Under the pieces are notes generated by a model. It was given only the letters and a program-made list of their open reading frames with translations, made no database searches and was not told the origin of the DNA. Made by a program: the position numbers and the translations under genes. From Caproicibacter fermentans (GTDB lineage: Bacteria; Bacillota; Clostridia; Oscillospirales; Acutalibacteraceae): 64,000 nucleotides of DNA. Of this stretch, positions 34,237 to 48,729 are shown one piece after another (positions within the stretch are counted from its first letter, which is position 1; the number at the start of each line of letters is the position of its first letter). The DNA lies in the NCBI RefSeq assembly GCF_009746625.1, contig NZ_VWXL01000014.1, positions 310,001 through 374,000 of the forward strand, read 5' to 3'.

Positions 34237-34265
34237 GGGGGGTCGCCGCCGCAGCGGCGGCCCCC
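34237..34265 (-). terminator. GC-rich hairpin between collagen gene and glycosyltransferases
   Basis: GCCGCCGC at 34245-34252 faces GCGGCGGC at 34254-34261, extended by G-run/C-run pairing. No T run follows on the minus strand, so partial attenuation or mRNA protection after the abundant collagen message is more likely than full termination. Confidence 0.5.
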
Positions 34266-34273
34266 GAAAAGGA

Positions 34274-37861
<3,588 letters not shown>

Positions 37862-37864
37862 TCA

Positions 37865-39808
<1,944 letters not shown>

Positions 39809-39855
39809 TTATGAACGGCGCATATAGATGAGACGATTGGAGAGCGGAAGATGCA

Positions 39856-40626
39856 ATGCAAACGGTAATCCTGTGCGGAGGAAAAGGAACGCGGATGAGG
39901 GAGGAAACGGAATTCCGGCCCAAACCTCTGGTTCAGGTCGGCGGAAGGCCGATTCTCTGGCATATCATGAAGCATTATTCTTTTTACGGACTGCATGATT
40001 TTATCCTGTGCGTCGGTTACCGGGGCGACATGATCAAACGATACTTTATGGAAATGCGGTGGCTGAATAACGATTTTTCAATTCAAACCGGGCACAGCGG
40101 GGAGGTCCGGTACCTGACCAGCCGGGATGAGGACTGGAACGTTACGGTTGTCGACACGGGTCCGGAGACGCTGACGGGCGGCAGAATCAAAAAGATCCGG
40201 GAATACATTGATTCGGATCGGTTTATGCTGACCTACGGCGACGGGCTGAGCAACGTGGATTTACACGCTCTGCAGGACTGTCACACGCGGTCCGGCAAAA
40301 TCGCCACGCTGACGGGGGTAAACCCGGTCTCGCCGTTCGGAGTTATGCAGCTTCGGGATGGAAATGTCACGGCCTTCCGGGAAAAGCCCGTGCTGAAGGA
40401 CATCATAAACGGCGGATTTATGGTTCTGAAAAAAGAGGTCTTCGAGTATATCCCTTCTGAAGACTGCGCGTTTGAACAGGAACCGCTGCACCGCCTTGCC
40501 GCGGATTCCCAGATATCCGTTTATCGCCATGACGGATTTTGGACCGCGATCGATACTTACAAGGACGTTGAACGGGTAAATGCTCTTTGGAACAGGGGAG
40601 ATGCGCCTTGGAAAGTATGGAGTTAG
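39856..40626 (+). CDS. rfbF: Glucose-1-phosphate cytidylyltransferase
   Basis: 256 residues from ATG 39856. The nucleotidyltransferase signature LCGGKGTRMREETEFRPKPLVQVGGRPILWHIM, then YGDGLSNVD (metal-binding Asp), GxxNPVSPFGVM and the ending FWTAIDTYKDVERVNALW match RfbF. The enzyme joins CTP and glucose 1-phosphate to give CDP-glucose, the first committed step to CDP-linked 6-deoxy and 3,6-dideoxy sugars. It overlaps rfbG by 19 bp. It is the first gene of a six-gene operon divergent from the collagen genes. Confidence 0.93.
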   Translation: MQTVILCGGKGTRMREETEFRPKPLVQVGGRPILWHIMKHYSFYGLHDFILCVGYRGDMIKRYFMEMRWLNNDFSIQTGHSGEVRYLTSRDEDWNVTVVDTGPETLTGGRIKKIREYIDSDRFMLTYGDGLSNVDLHALQDCHTRSGKIATLTGVNPVSPFGVMQLRDGNVTAFREKPVLKDIINGGFMVLKKEVFEYIPSEDCAFEQEPLHRLAADSQISVYRHDGFWTAIDTYKDVERVNALWNRGDAPWKVWS

Positions 40627-41726
40627 CACAGAAGGATTTGTTCGGCGGAGTGTTTCGGAACAAAAGGGTTCTTGTAACCGGCCACACCGGGTTCAAAGGC
40701 TCCTGGCTTTCGATGTGGCTCGACGCCCTGGGGGCGAAGGTAATCGGTTATGCGCTGCCGCCGGCGTCCGATTACGGGAATTTTGTCTTGTGCGGGCTGA
40801 AGGACAAACTGACGGATCTGCGCGGAGACGTTTGTGACCGCAAACGTCTTGCGGAAATCTTCGATGTCTTTCAGCCGGAGATCGTTTTTCATCTTGCCGC
40901 CCAGCCGATCGTACGAAAGTCTTACCGCGTTCCCGCCGAGACGTTTGAGACCAACGTCATGGGCTGCGTCAATCTGCTGGAAAACGTTCGAAAGACCGGG
41001 AGCGTGCGTTCCTGTGTGATTGTCACCTCCGACAAATGCTACGAAAACCGGGAGCAGATCTGGGGCTACCGGGAAAGCGACGCGATGGGCGGGTATGACC
41101 CGTACAGCGCGAGCAAGGGCTGCGCGGAGCTTGTGGCTTCCGCGTATCGGAGGTCCTTCTCCATGCCCGTTGCCACGGCACGGGCGGGCAATGTGATCGG
41201 CGGAGGGGACTGGTCTGAGGATCGGCTTTTGCCGGATTGTATCAGGTCGCTGAGAAAAGGCGAACCGGTCGGGGTGAGAAATCCGGACGCGGTTCGGCCG
41301 TGGCAGTTTGTGCTGGAACCGCTGTACGGTTATTTACTTTTGGCTGCGGGTTTGCTTTCGGACCCCCAAAAAACCGCGGAAGCCTGGAATTTCGGACCGT
41401 GCGGCGGGTCACTCGCATCGGTGGGGGAAGTGGCGGACGCGGTAATCGGCCTGTGGGGGGACGGGAGCTGGGAGGACTTATCCGACCCTGATTCCGACCA
41501 CGAGGCCTCGTTTTTAAACCTTGACTGTACGAAGGCAAACGCGCTCCTTGGCTGGTTTCCGCAGCTTTCCCTGAAGGAATCGCTCGGGATGACGATGGAA
41601 TGGTACCGCGGGTTTGAAAGGCCGGATGTTTCCGCCCTGTGCCTCGGGCAGATCCGGGACTATACCGCGCGTGTGGAAGAAAGCCGCGGGAAGCAAAGCG
41701 GGGAGAAAGGGGATAGAGCAGGTTGA
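40608..41726 (+). CDS. rfbG: CDP-glucose 4,6-dehydratase
   Basis: 372 residues. TTG 40608 is chosen because AGGGGAGA lies 6 nt upstream; ATG 40617 is possible but too far from it. It is an extended short-chain dehydrogenase: the NAD-binding VTGHTGFKGSWLSMWL, HLAAQPIVRKSY, the catalytic Tyr in YDPYSASKGCAEL, and RAGNVIGGGDWSEDRLLPD are all as in RfbG. It converts CDP-glucose to CDP-4-keto-6-deoxyglucose. The start overlaps rfbF and the stop overlaps the ThDP enzyme gene, so the three are translationally coupled. Confidence 0.93.
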   Translation: MESMELAQKDLFGGVFRNKRVLVTGHTGFKGSWLSMWLDALGAKVIGYALPPASDYGNFVLCGLKDKLTDLRGDVCDRKRLAEIFDVFQPEIVFHLAAQPIVRKSYRVPAETFETNVMGCVNLLENVRKTGSVRSCVIVTSDKCYENREQIWGYRESDAMGGYDPYSASKGCAELVASAYRRSFSMPVATARAGNVIGGGDWSEDRLLPDCIRSLRKGEPVGVRNPDAVRPWQFVLEPLYGYLLLAAGLLSDPQKTAEAWNFGPCGGSLASVGEVADAVIGLWGDGSWEDLSDPDSDHEASFLNLDCTKANALLGWFPQLSLKESLGMTMEWYRGFERPDVSALCLGQIRDYTARVEESRGKQSGEKGDRAG

Positions 41727-44077
41727 AGGTTTCGGATTATATCGCGGCATTTCTTGCCGGAACGGGCTGTGAGTATGTGTTTGGCTATCCCGGAGGCGCG
41801 GTTACGCATCTGATCGATTCTCTTTACCGTACCCCCGGAATCAGGCTGATCGGATGCTGCCACGAGCAGGCGGCGGCGTTTGCGGCGGAAGGATACGCGC
41901 GCAGGAAAGGCGCGCCGGGAGTCGCCATGGCAACCAGCGGTCCCGGCGCGACAAATCTGATCACGGGGATCGGAAGCGCATATTTCGACTCCGTTCCGGT
42001 CGTTTACCTGACCGGTCAGGTCAATACTTACGAGTACAAGGGAAGGAAAAAACTGAGACAGCTCGGTTTTCAGGAAACCGACATTGTTTCGATTGCCGCT
42101 CCTGTTACAAAATACGCCGTGCGGGTGACGGATCCGATGGAGATTCGCCGAGAACTGGAAAAATCCATGCGAATCGCGGTTTCCGGAAGGCCGGGGCCCG
42201 TGCTGCTGGACCTTCCAATGGATCTTCAGCGGGAGGATGTGCCGCCGGAAGCACTGGACGGCGATCGGGAAACACCGACGCCCGTAACAAAACCGGACGT
42301 CGGCAGAGTCGTGGAACTGCTGAACGCCAGCCGCCGCCCCGTCCTTCTTGCGGGGGGAGGAATCCGTTTGTCCGGAGCGGAACAAAAATTCAGGGAACTG
42401 GCGGGGCGGCTTCGCATTCCCGTCGTTTCCTCGCTGATGGGGCTGGACGTTTGCGCGGGAATGGAAAATTCAGTCGGCATGATCGGATCCTATGGCTGCC
42501 GCTGTGCGAATTTCACCGTTGCGAACAGCGACCTTGTTCTGGCGATTGGAACACGTCTTGATACCCGCCAGACCGGAACAAACCCGGAAAGCTTTGCCAG
42601 GGGCGCAAGGCTGATCCGGGTTGATATTGATCCTGACGAACTGGAACATGAGGTAAAAAGGAATGAATTTAAAATTCAGGCCGACGCGGGGGCGTTTCTG
42701 GAAGAGCTGCTTTCCCATGCCGGCGAGATTTGCTCCGATACGGAGGAATGGGAGAAGACCGTTCGGGGATATCAAAACCGGTATCCTGCCGGAGGGGAAA
42801 ACGGACCGGGAAAACCGAACAGGATTCTTGAACGCCTCTCCGGACTGATCGGCCCGGAGGACGCCGTTTGCCTGGATGTGGGGCAGAATCAGATGTGGGC
42901 GGCGCAGTCCCTTCACCTTTGGGCAGGAAACCGGCTTCTGACATCGGGCGGCATGGGGGCGATGGGATTCGCACTGCCCTGCGCCGTCGGCGCGTGGTAT
43001 GCCGGAAGCCGGGGAAAGGTTCTGGCGGTCACGGGCGACGGCGGCATGCAGATGAACCTGCAGGAGCTGGAAGTCCTTGCGCGGGACCGTATCCCGGTAA
43101 AGATTCTGGTGTTCAACAATCAAAGTCTCGGCATGATACGGCAGTTTCAGGAACTGTATTTCGACGGAAGGCTGAACGCGACGGTCGACGATTACGGAGC
43201 ACCGGATTTTTGCAAAATTGCCGGTGCCTATGGAATTGAAAATACGCGCGTACGAGAGGGGGAATCTCCGGAAAAGCTGTCGGAGCTGCTCAATTCGCCT
43301 GAGCCGGCGCTGATTGAATTTGCGCTGCCGCAAACGACTCTGGTCGTTCCGAAGCTGGAGGTCGGCCGCCCGGTCGAGGACCAGAATCCCCTGCTGCCGC
43401 GGGAAGAATTACGCAGGAACATGATTGTCGAGCCGTACGGGGAAGCCCGGCGGTATCGCGCTAAAATCAGGGCGGTTTTCAACCGGTATAAAGGCATCGG
43501 CGGGGATTTTCCGCCACGCAGAATTCCAGTGCCGGATGAAAGCGGTGCCGCCGCGGCTTTCCTGAGGCCGGTCACGGCGGATTTCCGCGTTTCCCTGCCG
43601 GGAATCGAATCCCTGCTTTCCAAATGGAGAAATGAAAATCCGGGTTTGAATGCAAAACCCTTTACGGCTACGCCGGAGGGAACCGCCGTCTGGCTTGACC
43701 GACTGGTTATCGGAAAAGAAGACCGCCTTTTATTTCTGATTCAGGCGCCGGACGGAAAGCCGGTCGGCCACATCGGCTTTGCAGATTTTGATTATGAGGA
43801 AAAGAGCTGCGAGGTGGATGCCGTCCTGCGCGGAGAAAAAAGCGCGCGCCCCGGTCTGATGGGCTTCGCGCTCATGGCGCTGCTGCGCTGGGGGCGGCGC
43901 GAGCTTGGCCTTCAAGTAATTCGCCTGCGGGTTTTTCAGGATAATCCCCATGCGATCCGTTTTTACAGGAAGAACGGATTCGTGGTGGAGCGGGAAGAAC
44001 AGCCGGGCGAGAACGGAGAGGGAAAGTGTCATACGGTGATGCGGTATAGCGAAGAAAATACTACTGAAACGAATTGA
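41723..44077 (+). CDS. YerE/acetolactate-synthase-like ThDP enzyme fused to GNAT acetyltransferase
   Basis: 784 residues from TTG 41723. Residues 1-545 are a full ThDP enzyme: FGYPGGAVTHL, the activating glutamate Glu48 in CCHEQAAAFAAEGYAR, SGPGATNLITG, and the ThDP/Mg site TGDGGMQMN (Asp439) to FNNQSLGMIRQFQ. After a linker, residues about 600-780 form a GNAT fold ending in RLRVFQDNPHAIRFYRKNGFV. Acetolactate synthase makes branched-chain amino acids, but in a CDP-sugar operon the precedent is YerE, which adds a two-carbon unit from pyruvate to C4 of a CDP-3,6-dideoxy-4-hexulose (yersiniose). The GNAT part would acylate an amino sugar. The division of labour is inference. Confidence 0.82.
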   Translation: MKVSDYIAAFLAGTGCEYVFGYPGGAVTHLIDSLYRTPGIRLIGCCHEQAAAFAAEGYARRKGAPGVAMATSGPGATNLITGIGSAYFDSVPVVYLTGQVNTYEYKGRKKLRQLGFQETDIVSIAAPVTKYAVRVTDPMEIRRELEKSMRIAVSGRPGPVLLDLPMDLQREDVPPEALDGDRETPTPVTKPDVGRVVELLNASRRPVLLAGGGIRLSGAEQKFRELAGRLRIPVVSSLMGLDVCAGMENSVGMIGSYGCRCANFTVANSDLVLAIGTRLDTRQTGTNPESFARGARLIRVDIDPDELEHEVKRNEFKIQADAGAFLEELLSHAGEICSDTEEWEKTVRGYQNRYPAGGENGPGKPNRILERLSGLIGPEDAVCLDVGQNQMWAAQSLHLWAGNRLLTSGGMGAMGFALPCAVGAWYAGSRGKVLAVTGDGGMQMNLQELEVLARDRIPVKILVFNNQSLGMIRQFQELYFDGRLNATVDDYGAPDFCKIAGAYGIENTRVREGESPEKLSELLNSPEPALIEFALPQTTLVVPKLEVGRPVEDQNPLLPREELRRNMIVEPYGEARRYRAKIRAVFNRYKGIGGDFPPRRIPVPDESGAAAAFLRPVTADFRVSLPGIESLLSKWRNENPGLNAKPFTATPEGTAVWLDRLVIGKEDRLLFLIQAPDGKPVGHIGFADFDYEEKSCEVDAVLRGEKSARPGLMGFALMALLRWGRRELGLQVIRLRVFQDNPHAIRFYRKNGFVVEREEQPGENGEGKCHTVMRYSEENTTETN

Positions 44078-44093
44078 ACGGGAGGGAAATCTG

Positions 44094-45194
44094 TTGAACC
44101 ATAAAATCAGCTTTGCGGGACCGTCCATTACGGAAAAGGAAGTGTCCTATGTTCTGGACGCCGTGCAAAACGGATGGTACGAACATTGTGAGGATTACAT
44201 CAAACGCCTGGAAAAAGCGTTTGCCGAATACGTGGGCGTCAAGTACGCGATTGCGGTTCACTGCTGCACCCATGCGCTGCATCTTGCCTGCGCCGCCCTG
44301 GGACTGGGAGAGGGCGACGAGGTCATCGTCACCGATTTCAGCTGGGTTGCCACCGCCCACGCGGTCGCTTACACGGGGGCGAAATGCGTGTTTGCCGATG
44401 TGGAGCCGGATACCTGGACGATCGATCCGGACTGCGTCAGAAAGGCGATCACGCCCAGAACCCGCGCGATCATGCTGGTGCATTCGTTCGGCCAGCCCGC
44501 CATGATGGATGAAATTATGAAGCTCGCGGAGGAGTACGGCCTTTTCGTCATTGAGGACGCGGCTCCGGCGGTCGGCGCGGAGTATCACGGCAAAAAGGTC
44601 GGTTCGTTCGGCGACTTTTCCTGCTTCAGCTTTCAGGGAGCCAAAATGACGGTCAGCGGAGAAGGGGGAGTTTTGCTGACCGACAGCGAAGATCTTTACC
44701 GGAAGGCCTACCGCCTGTCGGATATGGGGAGGACGGACCGCGAGGCGGTGTTCTGGTCCGACGAGCTCGGGTACCAGTACACCATCAGCAATCTTTCCGC
44801 CGCGCTGGCATTGGCACAGCTGGAACGCGTGGATGATCTGATGCAAAAGAAGAGAAATCTTTTTGAGCGCTACGACAGCGATCTTGGGGGAATCGGCAAA
44901 ATCAGGCTGGTGCGCGAACGGGAGGGCTGCAGAAGCAACTATTGCTATCCGTCCCTGCTGCTGCCCGGCGTTTCGCAGGAAAAACGCGACCGGATTCTGG
45001 AGGCACTGCGCGCCCGGAATATCCATGCAAGACCCGCGTTCCCCCGCATGAGCCGTTTCCCGATGTACGAACAGCGGTTTGAAAACCCGGTCTGCGCGGC
45101 GATCGAGCAAAAGGGTATCTGCCTGCCGTCTGCGGCAAATATGACCGATGAGGACGTGGATTTTGTCTGCGATACTTTTCTGGAGCTTCTATGA
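44094..45194 (+). CDS. DegT/DnrJ/EryC1/StrS-family sugar aminotransferase
   Basis: 366 residues from TTG 44094, with GGGAGGG upstream. Typical sugar-aminotransferase motifs: ENGWYEH-like start, YAIAVHCCTHALHLACAALGLGEGDEVIVTDFSWVATAHAV, EDAAPAVGAEYHGKKVGSFGDFSCFSFQGAK with the PLP lysine at residue 184, and SGEGG. It resembles perosamine synthetase-type enzymes that aminate 4-keto-6-deoxy sugar nucleotides using glutamate. Here it would aminate a CDP-4-keto sugar and could supply the amino group for the fused GNAT domain. Which carbon is aminated is not readable from sequence. Confidence 0.87.
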   Translation: MNHKISFAGPSITEKEVSYVLDAVQNGWYEHCEDYIKRLEKAFAEYVGVKYAIAVHCCTHALHLACAALGLGEGDEVIVTDFSWVATAHAVAYTGAKCVFADVEPDTWTIDPDCVRKAITPRTRAIMLVHSFGQPAMMDEIMKLAEEYGLFVIEDAAPAVGAEYHGKKVGSFGDFSCFSFQGAKMTVSGEGGVLLTDSEDLYRKAYRLSDMGRTDREAVFWSDELGYQYTISNLSAALALAQLERVDDLMQKKRNLFERYDSDLGGIGKIRLVREREGCRSNYCYPSLLLPGVSQEKRDRILEALRARNIHARPAFPRMSRFPMYEQRFENPVCAAIEQKGICLPSAANMTDEDVDFVCDTFLELL

Positions 45195-46558
45195 GGAAAG
45201 AGGGCGGGACCGTGGAGACGGAGGAATCGCTGCGGCGTGAGATACTGGAGAAAACAAAGGAAATTTTCAAACTGAGACAACAGGAGGAAAAATTCATTCC
45301 GGGAAAGAGCAGAATCCATTACGCGGGCCGCGTCTTTGACGAACGGGAGATGCAGGCGGCCGTCGATTGCGCGCTTGATTTCTGGCTGACGCTTGGGGAA
45401 AAGGGGGATCGGTTTGTTTCCGACTTTTCCCGGCGCATGGGGATGAACTACGGCCTTGTGACCAACTCGGGTTCCTCCGCCAACCTGCTGGCGGTCGGCG
45501 CGCTCTGTTCGCCGAATCTTGCGCATCCGCTCAGGCCGGGCGATGAGGTAATCACCACGGCGCTCGCATTCCCGACAACGCTGAATCCGATTTTGCAGTA
45601 CGGTTTGATTCCCGTTTTCGTCGATGTGGAAGAAGGAACCTACAATCTGGATGCTGGCAGACTGGAGTCGGCGCTCTCCGACCGGACCCGCGCCGTCGTG
45701 CTGGCGCATACGCTGGGAAACCCCGCGGAAATGGACCGTATCATGGAATTTGCAAAGGAACACAGTTTGTATGTGTTGGAAGACACCTGCGACGCGCTGG
45801 ATTCCTTTTACGATGGGAAACGCTGCGGAACATTCGGGGATCTTTCGACCTACAGCTTTTACGCGGCGCACCACATCACCATGGGAGAGGGCGGCGCGCT
45901 GCTGACCAACAGCCTGAACCTGTACCGGCAGGCCCTTTCCCTGCGCGACTGGGGGCGCGCCTGCTACTGCAGAACCGGGGAACGAAATCCGAACGGTGCC
46001 TGCGGGCACCGGTTTGACCAGATCTTTGACGGACTGCCGGACGGCTATGATCATAAATATGTTTACAGCAACATCGGCTACAATTTGAAGCCGCTCGACC
46101 TGCAGTGTGCAGTCGGAGTCGAACAGCTGAAAAAGCTGCCGGAGTTTACCAAAAGGCGCCGCGAGAACTTTGAAACGCTTTTTAACGGCGTGAAACAGTA
46201 CGAAGAATATTTCATTTTGCCAAGGGCGCTGCCAAAGGCGGAGCCGTCCTGGTTTGCGTTTCCCCTTACCGTACGGGGTGACGCGCCGTTTACACGGAAA
46301 GAAATCGTCACGTATCTGGAACAGAATCAAATTGAAACCAGAATGCTGTTTGCCGGGAATATTCTGCGCCATCCCGGGTACCGAAACATCCGAAGCCGTA
46401 CCGCCGGAGAGTTGATTCACACGGAAAAGGCCCTGAACGGATCGTTTTTTATCGGTGTGTATCCCGGCATCACAAACGAAATGATTCACTATATTCTTGA
46501 TGTACTGCGCCGCTTTCTTTCCCAATCTGCGGAAAAGACCGTTGGAACGGAGGACTGA
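45191..46558 (+). CDS. rfbH: CDP-4-dehydro-6-deoxyglucose 3-dehydrase (RfbH/E1)
   Basis: 455 residues from ATG 45191, overlapping the previous stop by 4 bp (GTG 45212 is an alternative). It is a DegT-fold protein with VTNSGSSANLLAVGAL, DTCDALDSFYDGKRCGTFGDLSTYSFYAAHHITMGEGG and a C-terminal NQIETRMLFAGNILRHPGY. The position of the PLP lysine is His (His227 in AAHHITMGEGG), the hallmark of the PMP-dependent dehydrases RfbH/E1 and ColD. E1 also needs a flavin/iron-sulfur reductase (E3), which is not in this window. The enzyme removes the C3 hydroxyl, committing the pathway to 3,6-dideoxy sugars. Confidence 0.9.
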   Translation: MRKEGGTVETEESLRREILEKTKEIFKLRQQEEKFIPGKSRIHYAGRVFDEREMQAAVDCALDFWLTLGEKGDRFVSDFSRRMGMNYGLVTNSGSSANLLAVGALCSPNLAHPLRPGDEVITTALAFPTTLNPILQYGLIPVFVDVEEGTYNLDAGRLESALSDRTRAVVLAHTLGNPAEMDRIMEFAKEHSLYVLEDTCDALDSFYDGKRCGTFGDLSTYSFYAAHHITMGEGGALLTNSLNLYRQALSLRDWGRACYCRTGERNPNGACGHRFDQIFDGLPDGYDHKYVYSNIGYNLKPLDLQCAVGVEQLKKLPEFTKRRRENFETLFNGVKQYEEYFILPRALPKAEPSWFAFPLTVRGDAPFTRKEIVTYLEQNQIETRMLFAGNILRHPGYRNIRSRTAGELIHTEKALNGSFFIGVYPGITNEMIHYILDVLRRFLSQSAEKTVGTED

Positions 46559-46563
46559 GGTTT

Positions 46564-47826
46564 GTGTCTGAGCATAAAAAACCGACCGTCAGCGTCGTGC
46601 TGCTGGCCTATAACCATCTGGATTATACGAAGCTTTGCGTGGAAAACCTGTACCGGTATACAACGGACGTGGATTATGAACTGATTACCGTGAACAACGG
46701 CTCCTCCGACGGTACGGAAGAGTTTTTCAACAGTCTTCCGAATGAGAAAAAGGTCAGCTTTCCGAAAAATGTCGGGGTCGATCGGGCGATCAACAGCGGG
46801 TTCCGGCTTGCGGAGGGGAAATACACCATGAACCTCAGCAACGATATTGTTCCGACAAGCCGCTGGTTAAAGAATCTGGTCGCCTGTATGGAATCGGACC
46901 CCAAAATCGGAATGGCGGTCCCGGTCTGTAATTATTCCTCCAACCGGCAGCAGATTACGTTGCCGTACCGCTCCATGGAAGAAATGCAGAACGTCGCGGA
47001 CCAGTATAACCACAGCAACTCGCGCTTCTGGGAAGACAGATTGCGCCTGGTGACTTACACCTGCCTGTTCCGCACGGACACAATACAAAAAATCGGCGGG
47101 TTCGATGAGGATTTTAATCCGGGCTCGTACGACGACGATGCGATCAGCTTCCGAATCCGGCGGCTGGGTTACCGGCTGGTTCTCGCCGCGGATACCTATG
47201 TGCATCATTTCGGTTCCGTCACCTTCAACAACGAATACTTTGAAGATAATCTGGCGGTAAGAAACCGTTCGCTGTTTCATCAAAAATTCGGTGTCGATTC
47301 CTGGGTTGCGAGTGAAATCGACGACACTCTGGTGGCTCTGGCCGACTGCAGGAAAACGGATCCGGTCCGGATTCTTGGCATCGGCTCTTCCTGCGGGGCG
47401 TCGCTGCTTCAGATCAAGAACAAATATCGCAGATGGGGCAACAGCGAAGTGAGGCTCTTTTATCTGACAACGGCGCAGGAGACCCTCGCGGATCTTGCCA
47501 CAATCTGCGAGCCGTGTGTTTTTGGTTCGCCGGATGATGTCGGCCGGTTTTTCTCCGGCGGCGGGTTTGACCTGATCGTGGTGGAATACGATACGGGAGC
47601 GCTGGCCTATCCGGAGGGCTTTTTTCAGCAGCTTATTTCAATGGTAACGGAAAATGGCCGGATCCTTACGACCGTGACCCCGGAAACCCGCCCGAGAATT
47701 GAAGCGGCTTTCAAGGAGAAGGGCTTCTCTGCATGCAAAAATATAAATTTCTATTTTTCCTTTGGAAAGACGCCGGAATCCAAGCCTTTTTTGAAAATAG
47801 ACAGTTCAATGAGCGGGACGGACTGA
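46564..47826 (+). CDS. GT2 glycosyltransferase with methyltransferase-like C-terminal domain
   Basis: 420 residues from GTG 46564, with GGAGG upstream. Residues 1-250 are a family-2 glycosyltransferase: VSVVLLAYNHLDYTKLCVENL, VNNGSSDGTEEF, the LSNDIV variant of the DxD region, and GGFDEDFNPGSYDDDAISFRIRRLGY. Residues about 265-410 look like a SAM-methyltransferase Rossmann fold (RILGIGSSCGASLLQIK and FDLIVVEYDTGAL...GRILTTV), but the first glycine loop is atypical, so it may be a degenerate or partner-binding domain. As last gene of the CDP-sugar operon, it probably transfers the finished sugar. Confidence 0.8.
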   Translation: MSEHKKPTVSVVLLAYNHLDYTKLCVENLYRYTTDVDYELITVNNGSSDGTEEFFNSLPNEKKVSFPKNVGVDRAINSGFRLAEGKYTMNLSNDIVPTSRWLKNLVACMESDPKIGMAVPVCNYSSNRQQITLPYRSMEEMQNVADQYNHSNSRFWEDRLRLVTYTCLFRTDTIQKIGGFDEDFNPGSYDDDAISFRIRRLGYRLVLAADTYVHHFGSVTFNNEYFEDNLAVRNRSLFHQKFGVDSWVASEIDDTLVALADCRKTDPVRILGIGSSCGASLLQIKNKYRRWGNSEVRLFYLTTAQETLADLATICEPCVFGSPDDVGRFFSGGGFDLIVVEYDTGALAYPEGFFQQLISMVTENGRILTTVTPETRPRIEAAFKEKGFSACKNINFYFSFGKTPESKPFLKIDSSMSGTD

Positions 47827-47880
47827 CCGAGGATCAGAACAGGGAACGCCCAGGAAGGAGCCTTGCGGGCGTGCGGATTG

Positions 47881-48729
47881 TCAGGTTTCCGGCAGACTGA
47901 TTTTCATGCCGTCGTAAGCGGCGATGAAATGGTGTTTTTTCGCTTCCCGCTCCAGCTGGGCGTGGGTCATCCCGCCGTTGTGGCTGAAATGGTTGATAAC
48001 GCATTTTGTTTCACTGGTGACGGCGCCGAAGCTTCGCAGCGTTTTGAGTACTTCCAGATCGTCCGGAAGACCCATGTGCGCGGTTCCTTCCTTGGCCGCA
48101 CAGCAGGTGCAGTCAAGGCTGACCATATCCAGCCTCACTTTGCTTTTTTTCAGATACTCGAATACATCCGGACGAAAAAAACCGGTATCATGGGCGTAAA
48201 GCAGGGAGACCCCGCACTTTTGCAGAAGATAGATGAAAGCTTCTTCGTCGGGTTTGTGCGCGGCCGGAAGGGAAGTGACTTCGTAAGAGTCGAGTTGTTC
48301 CTTGCAAAACGCCTTCAACAGGTTGGTACTCATAAAATCGACATGGTCCGTTTGATATTCGGCGCGAAGCGCCCGCCTTGTCAGGCGGAGAACTTCGCTG
48401 TTTCCGTAAACGCGGATCGCGGGTTCGCCGTCCGTGATGCTGCAATAGCAGCCCGGAAGCCTGAGAACGAGATCGGCCGGCGCGAAATGGTCCGTATGGC
48501 TGTGGGTGACGACGAGGAATTTGATCTTGGCAAGATCAAGGTCAAACCGGACGGCATAGGACAAGATATCCGGAGGGAAGTCAATCATCAGCCGGCCGTC
48601 GACGACAAGGCCGGAGCGTCCGCGGATCTCTTTTCCCTTGAGACGTCGCGCCGCTCTGCACAACGGACATTGGCAGAACAATGCGGGGATTCCCTCCGCT
48701 GCGGCCGTCCCCAGGTACTGCAGTTCCAT
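47881..48729 (-). CDS. MBL-fold metallo-hydrolase (PhnP-like)
   Basis: 282 residues. ATG 48729 is chosen over ATG 48744 because GGAGG lies just upstream of it. The metallo-beta-lactamase motif THSHTDH is at residues 75-81. Two Cys-x-x-Cys-type cysteines (CQCPLC, residues 19-24), as in PhnP-like phosphodiesterases, precede it, and the later metal ligands appear in YAHDTG and CVINHFSHNG. PhnP hydrolyses cyclic ribose phosphates and related phosphodiesters; the real substrate here is unknown. It converges on the CDP-sugar operon. The spacing of 54 bp leaves no obvious terminator. Confidence 0.8.
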   Translation of the reverse strand: MELQYLGTAAAEGIPALFCQCPLCRAARRLKGKEIRGRSGLVVDGRLMIDFPPDILSYAVRFDLDLAKIKFLVVTHSHTDHFAPADLVLRLPGCYCSITDGEPAIRVYGNSEVLRLTRRALRAEYQTDHVDFMSTNLLKAFCKEQLDSYEVTSLPAAHKPDEEAFIYLLQKCGVSLLYAHDTGFFRPDVFEYLKKSKVRLDMVSLDCTCCAAKEGTAHMGLPDDLEVLKTLRSFGAVTSETKCVINHFSHNGGMTHAQLEREAKKHHFIAAYDGMKISLPET

